Assembly (NCBI RefSeq): GCF_036322585.1
Contig: NZ_AP024600.1
Span: forward strand, 4,154,001 to 4,218,000
From: Luteolibacter sp. LG18
GTDB taxonomy: Bacteria; Verrucomicrobiota; Verrucomicrobiia; Verrucomicrobiales; Akkermansiaceae
Reading direction: 5' to 3'
Length of the DNA stretch: 64,000 bases
Position 1 is the first letter of the stretch. Each line of letters opens with the position of its first letter. The notes under the pieces were generated by a model. The model was not told the origin of the DNA and searched no databases. It saw nothing but the letters and a program-made list of their open reading frames with translations. The position numbers and the translations under genes are program-made. Shown here one piece after another: positions 27,044 through 35,582 of this stretch.

Positions 27044-28609
27044 ATGAATTATCCCCGTTCCATCACTCGTGTGTTCCTCGTCACCGCCGTCGGCATGCTC
27101 GCGGCCTCGGCGGATGTCGTGCTCAATCCGATATTCGGAGATCATATGGTCCTGCAACGGGAAAAGCCGCTTCCGGTGTGGGGCACCGCATCCCCGAACG
27201 AAAGGATCACGGTGACTTTCAACGGTTTTGTCGAGCGGGCTACCGCGGATGCTGCTGGCAAGTGGATGGTCAGGCTGCCCGCCCAAAAACTTTCGAAGGT
27301 GCCTGCGGTCCTTTCCGTGAAGGGCAACAACGAGATCACCCTTTCGGATATCCTCGTGGGGGATGTCTGGCTGGGCACCGGCCAGTCGAACATGGACTGG
27401 GTCGTCAGCGGGACGGACGGAAAAGAGGCTGTCCAGAAATCCATGCCGGGCCAATATGACGGTATCCGTCTTTTCAAAGTGGGTGAGGCCGTGGCGGACG
27501 AGCCGCTTCGCGAGGTCAAGGGCGCTTGGACCGAAGCGCGAAAGGAAACGGTCATGGGTTTCAGCGCGACATTGTTTTTCTTCGGCGAGTCCCTGAAGCT
27601 GCGCCAGCCGGATGTCCCGCTCGGCCTGATCCGCTCCTCCCTCGGAGCCACCAACGCCTTTTCCTGGATCCCCAATGAGGTGCGGGATACGGATGGTTCG
27701 ACCGCTTATTTGCGGGAGTGGTGGGGAAACGCCACCAAGGGCTGGACACCTGAAAAGCAGGAGGAGCGCGACAAACAGAGCGCTGCCTACGAGGAACAGG
27801 TAGCGGCCTACCGCGCCCGGAAGGAGAGCACGGATTCCTTGAAGAAGCCCGGCGAGTTGATGGGCCCGAGATATTCGCGCCGTCCGTCCGGCCTCTACAA
27901 TGGCATGATCGCCCCCCTCCATCCCGTCGCACTGCGAGGAGTGATTTGGTATCAGGGCGAGTGGGACTCCAAGAAGGACTGGGTCAAGGTCTACCGCGGC
28001 ACCCTCGCGGCTCTCGCGAAAAGCTGGCGCAGCAACTGGGCGAAGGCTGCTGGCGACCCGGCCCTCGGCGATTTCCCATTTTATCTGGTCCAGCTTCCTT
28101 CCCGCATCTCCGGCGATGGTGACTACTGGCCCTTCATGCGTGAAATCCAGCAACAGCTTGCCACCGACATTCCGAACAGCGGTTTTGTCACCACCTTCGA
28201 CCTCAATGATGGCAAGGAATTACATCCCGTGGAGAAGGTCCAGATCGGCAAGCGTCTCGCGAACCTCGCTCTGGCGAGGGAGTATGGGCAAAAGGTTGCC
28301 TATCACGGACCGCTCTATCGGGAACTCAGAGTCGTCGGCGACCACCTCGTTCTTCGGTTTGACATCGGCGCGGACACTCTCAAAAGCACCGATGGTGAAC
28401 CCTTGAGGAACTTCGAGATTGCGGGTGCGGACGGCGTTTATCACCCCGCAACTGTGAAGCTCAATGGCGACTTGGTTGAGGTCTCATCGGCAGCCGTGCC
28501 GAAGCCTGCCACCGTCAGATACGGGTGGATGCCGACCCCGGAGAGGCCGAACTTCGTCAATTCCGCCGACCTGCCAGCCAGCCCTTTCCGTACTGACCCG
28601 GTTCCCTAA
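27044..28609 (+). CDS. Secreted sialate O-acetylesterase-type SGNH esterase
   Basis: 521 residues from the ATG at 27044, chosen for its signal peptide (MNYPRSITRVFLVTAVGMLA). The open frame runs further upstream but crosses the palindromic element, so that extension is unlikely to be translated. Motifs: IFGDHMVLQREKPLPVWG, VWLGTGQSNMDW near residue 113 with the nucleophile serine, GVIWYQGEWDSKKD, and DLNDGKELHPVEKVQIGKRL with the Asp/His pair. It is a distant paralogue of the enzyme at 12899-14551. Both are secreted and both stand behind the same palindromic element, pointing to use of acetylated glycans. The next gene follows after 16 bp. Confidence 0.86.
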   Translation: MNYPRSITRVFLVTAVGMLAASADVVLNPIFGDHMVLQREKPLPVWGTASPNERITVTFNGFVERATADAAGKWMVRLPAQKLSKVPAVLSVKGNNEITLSDILVGDVWLGTGQSNMDWVVSGTDGKEAVQKSMPGQYDGIRLFKVGEAVADEPLREVKGAWTEARKETVMGFSATLFFFGESLKLRQPDVPLGLIRSSLGATNAFSWIPNEVRDTDGSTAYLREWWGNATKGWTPEKQEERDKQSAAYEEQVAAYRARKESTDSLKKPGELMGPRYSRRPSGLYNGMIAPLHPVALRGVIWYQGEWDSKKDWVKVYRGTLAALAKSWRSNWAKAAGDPALGDFPFYLVQLPSRISGDGDYWPFMREIQQQLATDIPNSGFVTTFDLNDGKELHPVEKVQIGKRLANLALAREYGQKVAYHGPLYRELRVVGDHLVLRFDIGADTLKSTDGEPLRNFEIAGADGVYHPATVKLNGDLVEVSSAAVPKPATVRYGWMPTPERPNFVNSADLPASPFRTDPVP

Positions 28610-28625
28610 ACCCACGACTTTTCCG

Positions 28626-29945
28626 ATGTCCGACGAATTCATTCGAGACCACGCTTCGCGAAAGCCCCACCCGTTGTCCTTCTGGCGGAAGCTCGGCGGT
28701 GGTTCCCTTTCCGTTTCCATCATTGTCCATGCCATCCTGCTGTCCTTGGGCGTGGTATGGGTGTTCCAGGTTATCCCCGCCAAGAAGGCGGAGGTCGATT
28801 TCATGCCGAAGGGCGGGGGCGGCGGTTCGCCTGGCGTGAACGAGGTGAGTCAGAAGAAGAAGCGGGCCACCATGAACACGGCGAACGCGCCGCGCATGTC
28901 CGCGAAGGGGGCGACGTCGTCGTTCACGTTGCCGGAGGTCGATCCCGCGGCGTCGATGTCGTCGTTGGGCTCGCTCGGTTCGGGTGCGCTGTCCGGTGGT
29001 CTCGGAGGCAGTGGCACGGGAGGGGGTCGTGGCAATGGCACCGGCCCGGGGTTCGGCGCCGGGACTGGTCCGGGCCTCGGGGGAAATGCCAGCGGCGCCA
29101 ACCTCTTCGGTCTCATCGATCCGAACGCGGGCGCGATGATCGGCACCTTCTATGACATGAAGCAGACGGACAAGCGCGAGTCGACGGACGTCACACCGGG
29201 CGACATGCCGAAGATCGTGCGTGAGTTCGTGAACGACGGCTGGCACGACAGCAAGCTGAAGAAATACTATCAGGCTCCGCAGAAGCTTTACCAGACCCGC
29301 GTTTTCATCCCGAGGATATCCGCCGATGCCGCGCCCGCCGCCTTCAAGTGCGAGAAGGAGGTGCAGCCGAGCCGCTGGGTGGTGGTCTATCGCGGCAGCG
29401 TGATCCCGCCCAAGACCGCGCGCTACCGCTTCGTCGGCGCGGCGGATGACATCCTGGTGGTCCGCTTCAACCGCAAGGAGGTGTTCGATCATGGCTATGC
29501 GTCCGGAACCGCGCCAATATCACCGGCCAGCAAGGAAACCCGCGCCGTTTTGCGTGGCGAGGTGCAGAACCGGGAACTCGAAAAGACGATCCGTCACGAC
29601 TATCCGATGAAGATCCCGGTGACCTACTATCAGTATGACGCTCTCGGTGGCTGGAATAACTCGATCGGCGGCTTGGCCGTCGGAGCCGAGTTCGAGGCGA
29701 ATGCCGGAACGGAATACGAAATGGAGATCCTCATCAGCGAGGTGCCGGGCGGCTCGTTCGGGGCGCTGCTTTACATCGAGGAAATTGGAGCGACCTATCA
29801 GAAGACCTCGACGGGCGCCCCGATCTTGCCTCTGTTCCGCTTGGATTCCTCGTTGCCGGCGGTGAAGCCGAGCGATCAGGCGGCACCCTTCGATCCCGGT
29901 GGTCCGGTGTGGAAGCTGGGCCGCAAGACCGCCAAGGGGATTTGA
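28626..29945 (+). CDS. TonB-like membrane-anchored protein with Gly-rich linker and PA14-like domain
   Basis: 439 residues, ATG at 28626, 16 bp after the sialate O-acetylesterase stop. A basic N-terminus is followed by one transmembrane helix (about 28-50, SVSIIVHAILLSLGVVWVFQ) laid out as in TonB/energy-transducer proteins. A low-complexity Gly/Ser/Thr linker (about 60-165; e.g. GTGGGRGNGTGPGFGAGTGP) would span the periplasm. The C-terminal 250 residues form a PA14-like beta domain (WVVVYRGSVIPPKTARYRFV, then DDILVVRFNRKEVF). I see no TonB C-terminal domain, so it may present a glycan-sensing or structural module rather than transduce energy. A strong terminator follows at 30023. Confidence 0.65.
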   Translation: MSDEFIRDHASRKPHPLSFWRKLGGGSLSVSIIVHAILLSLGVVWVFQVIPAKKAEVDFMPKGGGGGSPGVNEVSQKKKRATMNTANAPRMSAKGATSSFTLPEVDPAASMSSLGSLGSGALSGGLGGSGTGGGRGNGTGPGFGAGTGPGLGGNASGANLFGLIDPNAGAMIGTFYDMKQTDKRESTDVTPGDMPKIVREFVNDGWHDSKLKKYYQAPQKLYQTRVFIPRISADAAPAAFKCEKEVQPSRWVVVYRGSVIPPKTARYRFVGAADDILVVRFNRKEVFDHGYASGTAPISPASKETRAVLRGEVQNRELEKTIRHDYPMKIPVTYYQYDALGGWNNSIGGLAVGAEFEANAGTEYEMEILISEVPGGSFGALLYIEEIGATYQKTSTGAPILPLFRLDSSLPAVKPSDQAAPFDPGGPVWKLGRKTAKGI

Positions 29946-30022
29946 AGAGTATCTAGCCGGAAGCCCTGCTTTCAGGAGGTAGGGAAACGCCCCTGCTAGC
30001 GATGGTGCTCGCCAAGGAAGAG

Positions 30023-30052
30023 GGCCTGGGCAGGACATTTCCTGCCCAGGCC
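30023..30052 (+). terminator. Intrinsic terminator after the PA14-like gene
   Basis: Perfect 12-bp stem GGCCTGGGCAGG (30023-30034) / CCTGCCCAGGCC (30041-30052), loop ACATTT, then TT. It lies 78 bp after the stop at 29945. Confidence 0.7.
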
Positions 30053-30114
30053 TTGTGCATTTCAAGGACTCGTCACGGCATGACGTCACGGTGGCGAAGG
30101 TGCTCCCTAAAACT

Positions 30115-30135
30115 TGTCCCCGTTTTGGTGACTAT
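30115..30135 (+). promoter_or_regulatory. Palindromic upstream element, copy 7 (GH92 gene)
   Basis: TGTCCCCGTTTTGGTGACTA plus T, with two differences from the consensus. It lies 115 bp before the start at 30251. Confidence 0.5.
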
Positions 30136-30250
30136 CCGCGGTTTCCACTGACTGCGAATCTGGTGTCCGGCGGTGAACCTTGCGTCGCGGTCCGATTCGA
30201 AAATCCCATTCACCTTCCCGGCGCCCGGGAAGGTCCGAAATTCCATCTAC

Positions 30251-32503
30251 ATGAAAAAAGTCCTCTCGGCCGCTGTGCTTTGCGGCTTCTCCGTCACAAG
30301 CCATTTGTCCGCTCAGCTCGAATATGTCGATCCCACCATCGGAGGTGTCGGTATCCTGCTGGAACCGACCAAACCCACGGTGCATCTTCCCAATAGCATG
30401 GTGCGGGTCTATCCGGTGCGAAAGGATGTCCTCGACGACCGCATCCAGTCCTTTCCGCTCACCATCATCTCGCACCGGTTGGGTGAATTGTTCTCCATCA
30501 TGCCGCATGCCGGCGCTCCGACGGATGCATCGTGGAAGCAAGCGGCCGCCAACGATCTGGAGCAGACCACGCCCTACTACTATTCCACCCGGCTGGATGA
30601 TTCGCTCATCGGCATCGAGTTCACTCCCACCGAGCGCTGCGGCCATTTCCGCTTCAGGTTTCCCGAAGGGAAGCCGGTGGTGCTGCTGGCCAACCGCAAG
30701 GAAGGGGATCTTGAGATGGGCGGGAACAACTCCATCTCGGGGGTGGAGAAGTTCAATGGTATGCAGGCCTTCGTTTACGGCGAGTTCAGCGCACCGGTGA
30801 CCGGCGTCCGCAGCGGGGAGGGCAAGCTGGCTCGTCTCGCCGTTACCGCGGGGGACGGCGAACAGGTGCTGGAATTCCGCTACGGCATCTCCTTCATCAG
30901 TGTCGAGCAGGCGAAGAGAAACCTCGCCAAGGAAATCGGTGGTTCGGATTTCGAGAAGAACAAGACCCGCGCCCATGACGTTTGGCTCAAGACGCTGGGG
31001 CAGATCAAGGTGGAGGGCGGGACGCCGGATCAGAAGCGCGTTTTCTACACCAGCCTCTACCGCTGCTATGAACGGATGATCAACATCACCGAGGACGGGC
31101 AATATTACAGCGGCTACGATCACAAGGTCCATCAGGACGAGCGCCCGTTCTATGTGGACAACTGGCTTTGGGATACCTACCGGGCCCTGGAGCCGCTTCA
31201 AACCCTGCTCAATCCCGAACAGCAAGCGGACAAGATCCATTCCTACGTGCGCATGTATGAGCAAAGCGGGGTGATGCCGTCGTTTGCCGTTCTCTGGGGC
31301 GACTACGCCTGCATGACGGGAAATCACGCGGCACCCTGGATCGCCGATTCCTGGTTCAAAGGCATCCGTGGTTTCGACCTCGCAACCGCCTACGAGGGCC
31401 TGCGCAAGAACTCGTTGGAATCCACCATCCTGCCGTGGCGCAACGGAGCGAAAAGCTCGCTCGACGACTTTTATAACGAAAACGGCTACCTGCCGGCACT
31501 GCGTCCAGGCGAGAAGGAAACCGTGCCCGAGGTGCACCCGTTCGAACGCCGTCAGAGTGTCTCGGTCACGCTGGAGCAAAGCTACGACGACTGGTGCATT
31601 GCTCAACTGGCGAAGACCCTGGGCAAGAAAGACGATGCCGGGCTTTTTCTGAAACGCTCGGGCAATTACAAGAACCTCTATCGCGCCGACAAGGGCTTCA
31701 TGTGGCCCAAGGACGACAAGGGGGAGTGGATCGAGCCATTCGATCCGAAGTTCTCCGGCGGAATGGGCGGGCGTGATTACACCACGGAAAACAACACTTA
31801 TACCTATAACTGGGACGTTCAGCACGACATCAAGGGGCTCGCCGAACTGATGGGCGGCAGGAAGGCCGCCGAAGCCAAGCTCGACGAGTTGTTCCGCGAG
31901 GATCTCGGCAAATCGAGCGTCGCGGATCGCGAGCGTTCCAAATATGAATTGTTCGCGACCTTCCCGGACTCCACGTCGATGGTCGGGCAGTTCTCGATGG
32001 GCAATGAACCGAGCCTGGCCATTCCCTACATTTACAATCATCTCGGAGCTCCGTGGAAAACCCAGAAACGGGTGAGGCAATTGTTGGATTTCGCCTTCAC
32101 GGACACCGTTCACGGCATCCCGGGAGACGAGGACGGTGGCGGCATGACGGCGTTTGTCGTGCTGTCCATGATGGGCTTTTATCCGGAGGTGCCTGGCGTC
32201 CCCGTTTATGAAATGGGCAGTCCGGTCTTTGAAAAGGTCACCATCGACCTGCACAACGGCAAGCGGCTCGAGATCAACGCCAAGGGCAGTTCGCGCGATC
32301 GCAAGTATATCAAGGGAATCCAATTCAACGGAAAGCCGAGCAATGCGCTTTGGTTCACCCACGACGCCGTGCTGGCCGGACTGAAGATCGATGTCGAGAT
32401 GTCGGACACCCCGAACAAGCAGCTCGGCACCTCCGAAGCCGACCTGCCGCCTTCCAGCGAGGCCGTTGATCCAGGTTCCTTTGAATCCGGGAAATCCCGT
32501 TAA
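30251..32503 (+). CDS. Secreted GH92 family alpha-mannosidase
   Basis: 750 residues from the ATG at 30251, with signal peptide MKKVLSAAVLCGFSVTSHLS. GH92 enzymes are calcium-dependent exo-alpha-mannosidases. The sequence shows the family start (LEYVDPTIGGVGILLEPTKP), FYTSLYRCYERMINITEDGQ, YVDNWLWDTYRALEPLQTL, the catalytic-region GNEPSLAIPYIYNHLGAPWK, and PGDEDGGGMTAFVVLSMMGF. At this length it is complete with both the beta-sandwich and (alpha/alpha)6 parts. It would release mannose from mannans or glycoproteins. The sugar transporter/ROK/mannose-6-phosphate isomerase operon at 42.9-46.5 kb carries the same upstream element, so the two may be induced together (inference). Confidence 0.9.
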   Translation: MKKVLSAAVLCGFSVTSHLSAQLEYVDPTIGGVGILLEPTKPTVHLPNSMVRVYPVRKDVLDDRIQSFPLTIISHRLGELFSIMPHAGAPTDASWKQAAANDLEQTTPYYYSTRLDDSLIGIEFTPTERCGHFRFRFPEGKPVVLLANRKEGDLEMGGNNSISGVEKFNGMQAFVYGEFSAPVTGVRSGEGKLARLAVTAGDGEQVLEFRYGISFISVEQAKRNLAKEIGGSDFEKNKTRAHDVWLKTLGQIKVEGGTPDQKRVFYTSLYRCYERMINITEDGQYYSGYDHKVHQDERPFYVDNWLWDTYRALEPLQTLLNPEQQADKIHSYVRMYEQSGVMPSFAVLWGDYACMTGNHAAPWIADSWFKGIRGFDLATAYEGLRKNSLESTILPWRNGAKSSLDDFYNENGYLPALRPGEKETVPEVHPFERRQSVSVTLEQSYDDWCIAQLAKTLGKKDDAGLFLKRSGNYKNLYRADKGFMWPKDDKGEWIEPFDPKFSGGMGGRDYTTENNTYTYNWDVQHDIKGLAELMGGRKAAEAKLDELFREDLGKSSVADRERSKYELFATFPDSTSMVGQFSMGNEPSLAIPYIYNHLGAPWKTQKRVRQLLDFAFTDTVHGIPGDEDGGGMTAFVVLSMMGFYPEVPGVPVYEMGSPVFEKVTIDLHNGKRLEINAKGSSRDRKYIKGIQFNGKPSNALWFTHDAVLAGLKIDVEMSDTPNKQLGTSEADLPPSSEAVDPGSFESGKSR

Positions 32504-32570
32504 CACGGCTTCCTGCTCACCGATTCGTCACCGTCATTCTCCCGTCACGCTTCGCTGCGGTGACAGCAAT

Positions 32571-32612
32571 CGTGCGCCGGCCTTGTCGACGGGGGCGGAG
32601 GGCCGGCGCACG
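32571..32612. other. GC-rich hairpin between GH92 and the LuxR-type gene
   Basis: Perfect 12-bp inverted repeat CGTGCGCCGGCC (32571-32582) / GGCCGGCGCACG (32601-32612), loop of 18 nt, no U-tract. It starts 68 bp after the GH92 stop and ends 26 bp before the regulator's ATG. It may end the GH92 transcript or act in the regulator's leader. Confidence 0.45.
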
Positions 32613-32638
32613 AGCGTTCACCAACCCCTTCTCCTGTC

Positions 32639-33151
32639 ATGTATTCGGAAATCCTGGAACTTGCCCAAGGCGCGGAGCCGCAGGCCATCGTGATGGCCGT
32701 GAGCCTTCCCGCGACGGACGGGACGGCTGGGCAGCAGCCCGCTCGCCTCGTCATGCTTCCCATCCCCCTCGACCTTGATGCCCTCACCAGGGCGCTCGCG
32801 ACGGAAGGAAAGGGCCGTGTGCTTCGCGCTTGTGCGGCCGAGGCGCTGGCTTCCGCCGTGCAGGAGGCCTGGGAAGGTGCCATTCCCATCGGGCCTCTTC
32901 CTGTCTCCCGCACGATCGACACCCCTAAACCCAAGGTCTGTCCCTCTCCAGCACTGGATACTCTGAGTCAGCGCCAGCTCGAGGTCTTGGAGCTCCTCGC
33001 CAAAGGCCTTACTTATAAGGAGGTGGCCCAGGTTCTTTTCCTCAGCGTCTCTACCGTCCACCGCCACGTGGAATGCCTCTACACGAAACTCGGCGTCCAC
33101 AGCCGCACCCAGGCCGTTATCAAGTTCATGGAAGCGAGGAGCTCGTCTTGA
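32639..33151 (+). CDS. LuxR-type HTH regulator without a receiver domain
   Basis: 170 residues, ATG at 32639. The C-terminal 65 residues are a clear LuxR/GerE HTH: LSQRQLEVLELLAKGLTYKE, VAQVLFLSVSTVHRHVECLY, TKLGVHSRTQAVIKF. The N-terminal 105 residues are Ala/Leu-rich and match neither a phosphoacceptor receiver nor an autoinducer-binding domain that I recognise; there is no conserved aspartate pocket. It is therefore an orphan regulator controlled by an unknown signal. Its HTH resembles that of the response regulator at 40088. It lies directly after the GH92 gene and is convergent with the DUF1080 gene. Confidence 0.75.
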   Translation: MYSEILELAQGAEPQAIVMAVSLPATDGTAGQQPARLVMLPIPLDLDALTRALATEGKGRVLRACAAEALASAVQEAWEGAIPIGPLPVSRTIDTPKPKVCPSPALDTLSQRQLEVLELLAKGLTYKEVAQVLFLSVSTVHRHVECLYTKLGVHSRTQAVIKFMEARSSS

Positions 33152-33293
33152 TCGACGACCACCTTGGCTCACCATGAACCTTCCGCCTGACTCCTGGCTC
33201 TGGAGGACGGCACAGCGCACAAGATCTGCGCGAAGCGCGCCAAAAGAGGTCTGGCAGAAGGGAGCTGGGGATGCCGAACGATTCCGGAGAATC

Positions 33294-34223
33294 TTATGGA
33301 GCTACGCCCAACTCCTTCGGAAACTGAGTGATCGCCTGAATTCGGATTCGGCGATATTCCACTTCAGCTCCCTCCGACTGAAGTTGAATCTGCCCCGAAA
33401 CGAGCGGGAGGTCTTTGTTGGTTCGGGTGTTTTCGATGACGTTGACCACGTGGCCATTGACGACAAACACCGATTTCCGGCCGAGCGTGTAGACATCGAT
33501 CAGGTTCCATTCGCCGTTGGCTTTTTCAAAGTTCCCCTGCAAATGGGCCACCTTCTGTTTGGCCGGCAACAGTTCGCCGCTCGGGCTATAAACCCCGACA
33601 TTATTGACGATGACTTGCCGGACATCGGCCCTTGGTCCAGCCAGAGGAAACAAGTCCCCGATGTCGCCTTCCTGCACCTGGAGTTCGACGCTCTTTTTCC
33701 AGTTCTTCCCAAAAGCGCCATGTTCGCCCTGGCAGTGAATAAGCAGGCCGCTGTCCCGTTTTTCGTTTTCCCTGGGCGGCCATTTTTTCGTTCCCCAACG
33801 CGTTTCCAATTGCAGGTGATAATTGCCAAATGATTCGAGAGTCGAAATGCCGCCAAATATTTCTCCAGTGATGTGCAGAACCGATTCACCATCGATCCGC
33901 ATAACGGAAAACACCTGTTTGAGATCGTTATTCAGTCCCAACGGAATGTCTTTTCGGTCATCGGGACCGGGCGGCAAACCAGCAACGCTTTGATGGGGGA
34001 CGCCCATCCAGGTTTCCCAACCGCCCAGCGTTTCGCCCAGCAATGAACGCCAGTGGGATTGCAACGCCGTGACGGGTTGCTCCTCCGATTGGGGCGGCGG
34101 CTGATTGGGTGCCTGCGCCAAACTGGAACCCAGGGTAAGCGAGAGGCAGGTGAGTGTAACGAGGCTTCGACGCAAGGTCCGCACCTCGTGGATCGAAGAT
34201 TTGAGAAAAGGTGGGATTCTCAT
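33294..34223 (-). CDS. Secreted DUF1080 (3-keto-disaccharide hydrolase-type) protein
   Basis: 309 residues from the ATG at 34223. Other in-frame starts are a GTG at 34271, which overlaps the preceding stop as GTGA, and a GTG at 34184, which would give the most compact signal peptide (VRTLRRSLVTLTCLSLTLGS). DUF1080 features: LGGWETWMG near the mature start, FGNYHLQLETRWG, DSGLLIHCQG, SVELQVQEGDIGDLF, and the end GEWNLIDVYTLGRKSVFVVN and SEGAEVEYRRIRI. It is a concanavalin-like jelly roll. Members act on 3-keto-glucosides or bind glycans. It is second in an operon with the SGNH hydrolase gene. The link to sugar oxidation by the cytochrome operon is inference. Confidence 0.78.
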   Translation of the reverse strand: MRIPPFLKSSIHEVRTLRRSLVTLTCLSLTLGSSLAQAPNQPPPQSEEQPVTALQSHWRSLLGETLGGWETWMGVPHQSVAGLPPGPDDRKDIPLGLNNDLKQVFSVMRIDGESVLHITGEIFGGISTLESFGNYHLQLETRWGTKKWPPRENEKRDSGLLIHCQGEHGAFGKNWKKSVELQVQEGDIGDLFPLAGPRADVRQVIVNNVGVYSPSGELLPAKQKVAHLQGNFEKANGEWNLIDVYTLGRKSVFVVNGHVVNVIENTRTNKDLPLVSGQIQLQSEGAEVEYRRIRIQAITQFPKELGVAP

Positions 34224-34267
34224 TTGTGGGGAAAGGCGCTGATGAGGCAACTGGAAGATTGGGCGTC

Positions 34268-35275
34268 TCACTCTTTCAACAAAACCATGACGTCAATCTG
34301 GAACTTCGCGACGGCCTCTTTCTTCACCTGGTCGGCATTGAGTACCTTTTCCCGCTGATGAAGTCCAACCGTATCCGTCAGGGCGCGGAGCCACAGCGAA
34401 CGGACCAGTGTCCCCAAATCCGTGCCCTGCTTTCCCGCCACCATGCTCATTCCCCGGTATTGGCGGAGGGAGATATTGAAGTCCGGACGCGGATCGAACG
34501 GTTGGACGCTGAGAGCCGCGGTGTTCGGTTGATCGATCCATTGGTTCTCGATGCTTTTGATCTTTTCAACGGAAACTCCAACTGCGTGGAGGCATTCCTT
34601 GGCCATGGTGACATTGCCCTCCGGATTCATGTGCACGCCATCGACGGTCAGAATCCGCGAAGAATTATTCGGAGCCAGCGGCTTGAGGATTCCCTGAAAG
34701 ATCGCGTTGAGGTCGGCAAGGGGCAGCTTGCGTTGGCTCGCAAGTTCGCGGAGAAAATCGTTGTAAGCCGCCAGCTTGCGGTTGTTGTCATTGTCATCCT
34801 CACCGATCGGAGTGGCGGTTAGAATGATGACGTTCACCGACTGCGCCTTGGCGCGGTCGACGATGCTTGTGATGTTGGCTTTATAGGCATCGAGAAGCAC
34901 GCCGTTGGCTCCATGCCAGACATCGTTGACGCCGCAACTGAGAAACAGCCAGTCCGGTTGTTTGGAGAGGACGTCCTTGTCCAGCCGGGCCAGCATGTCG
35001 TTTGACTTGTTTCCACTCACGCCGGCGGGGATGGGCGTGGCGGCGATGCCTTCCTTGGCAAGGCCGTCGATCACCAACCGGACGTAGCCACCGGGAGAAC
35101 TCCAGCCGCCGGCGGTGATGGAGTCGCCGAGAAACGCGACTTTCTGGCCGCTTTGAATGAGGATCCGGCTGTCATCTGCCCGCGCGGTGTCGGCATGGGC
35201 AAGGAAGGCAAGGGAAAGCACAAAGGCCCAGGTGCGGGCGATGGGGCGGACGGCAGACAGGTTGGTCGGGATCAT
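34268..35275 (-). CDS. Secreted SGNH/GDSL-family hydrolase
   Basis: 335 residues, ATG at 35275, with signal peptide (MIPTNLSAVRPIARTWAFVL.., cut near ARADDS). The four SGNH blocks are visible: FLGDSITAGG (nucleophile serine), PAGVSGNKSNDML, LFLSCGVNDVWHG and VDGVHMNPEG (Asp/His). About 110 residues continue after block V, more than a minimal esterase, and are not recognised. Enzymes of this kind deacetylate polysaccharides. With the two sialate O-acetylesterase-type proteins and the alpha/beta-hydrolase it is the fourth secreted esterase in the window. Its stop overlaps a possible GTG start of the DUF1080 gene. Confidence 0.82.
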   Translation of the reverse strand: MIPTNLSAVRPIARTWAFVLSLAFLAHADTARADDSRILIQSGQKVAFLGDSITAGGWSSPGGYVRLVIDGLAKEGIAATPIPAGVSGNKSNDMLARLDKDVLSKQPDWLFLSCGVNDVWHGANGVLLDAYKANITSIVDRAKAQSVNVIILTATPIGEDDNDNNRKLAAYNDFLRELASQRKLPLADLNAIFQGILKPLAPNNSSRILTVDGVHMNPEGNVTMAKECLHAVGVSVEKIKSIENQWIDQPNTAALSVQPFDPRPDFNISLRQYRGMSMVAGKQGTDLGTLVRSLWLRALTDTVGLHQREKVLNADQVKKEAVAKFQIDVMVLLKE

Positions 35276-35582
35276 GTTGCGGGATGAGTTCTGCGAGTTC
35301 GGATTTTTTCAGATTAAGATGATCGTTTCAGTGCCGGGCCTGCGGTTCATGCGGAATTGATCCGGCTACGGCCATGCGTGCAGATAAATTCCCGGGCTTG
35401 TCCTCGCAACGGGAGAGGAGGCGTTTTTCGCGGTCGCGACAGTGCTCAGGGAGCCGAGCCGCCCGGCTTGCGGCGATTCGGCGAGCATCTGGAAAGGGAT
35501 GCTTTCGTCGGGGGGGCTTCCCATCGTGGGGAGTGCCATCACAAGCACGCCAAGCGAGTGGCGGGAATTATTTGCGAGGGGA
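35276..35582. other. 307-bp intergenic region
   Basis: It lies between two minus-strand genes. No palindromic element, convincing hairpin with U-tract or recognisable gene is seen; a 60-codon minus-strand frame at 35366-35548 has no identifiable content. Confidence 0.4.

Larger units (their letters stand above)
29946..30250. other. 305-bp intergenic region
   Basis: It contains the hairpin at 30023-30052 that ends the upstream operon and the palindromic element at 30115-30135 ahead of the GH92 gene. I see no gene. Confidence 0.6.

Noticed and set aside
12899..28609. A sialic acid utilisation locus
   Set aside because: Only the esterase family name points to sialic acid; no sialidase, NanA/NanE/NanK or sialate transporter is present.
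35366..35548. A 60-codon minus-strand frame between the SGNH and unknown secreted genes
   Set aside because: It has no ribosome binding site, domain or distinctive composition; it fits a chance frame in GC-rich DNA.
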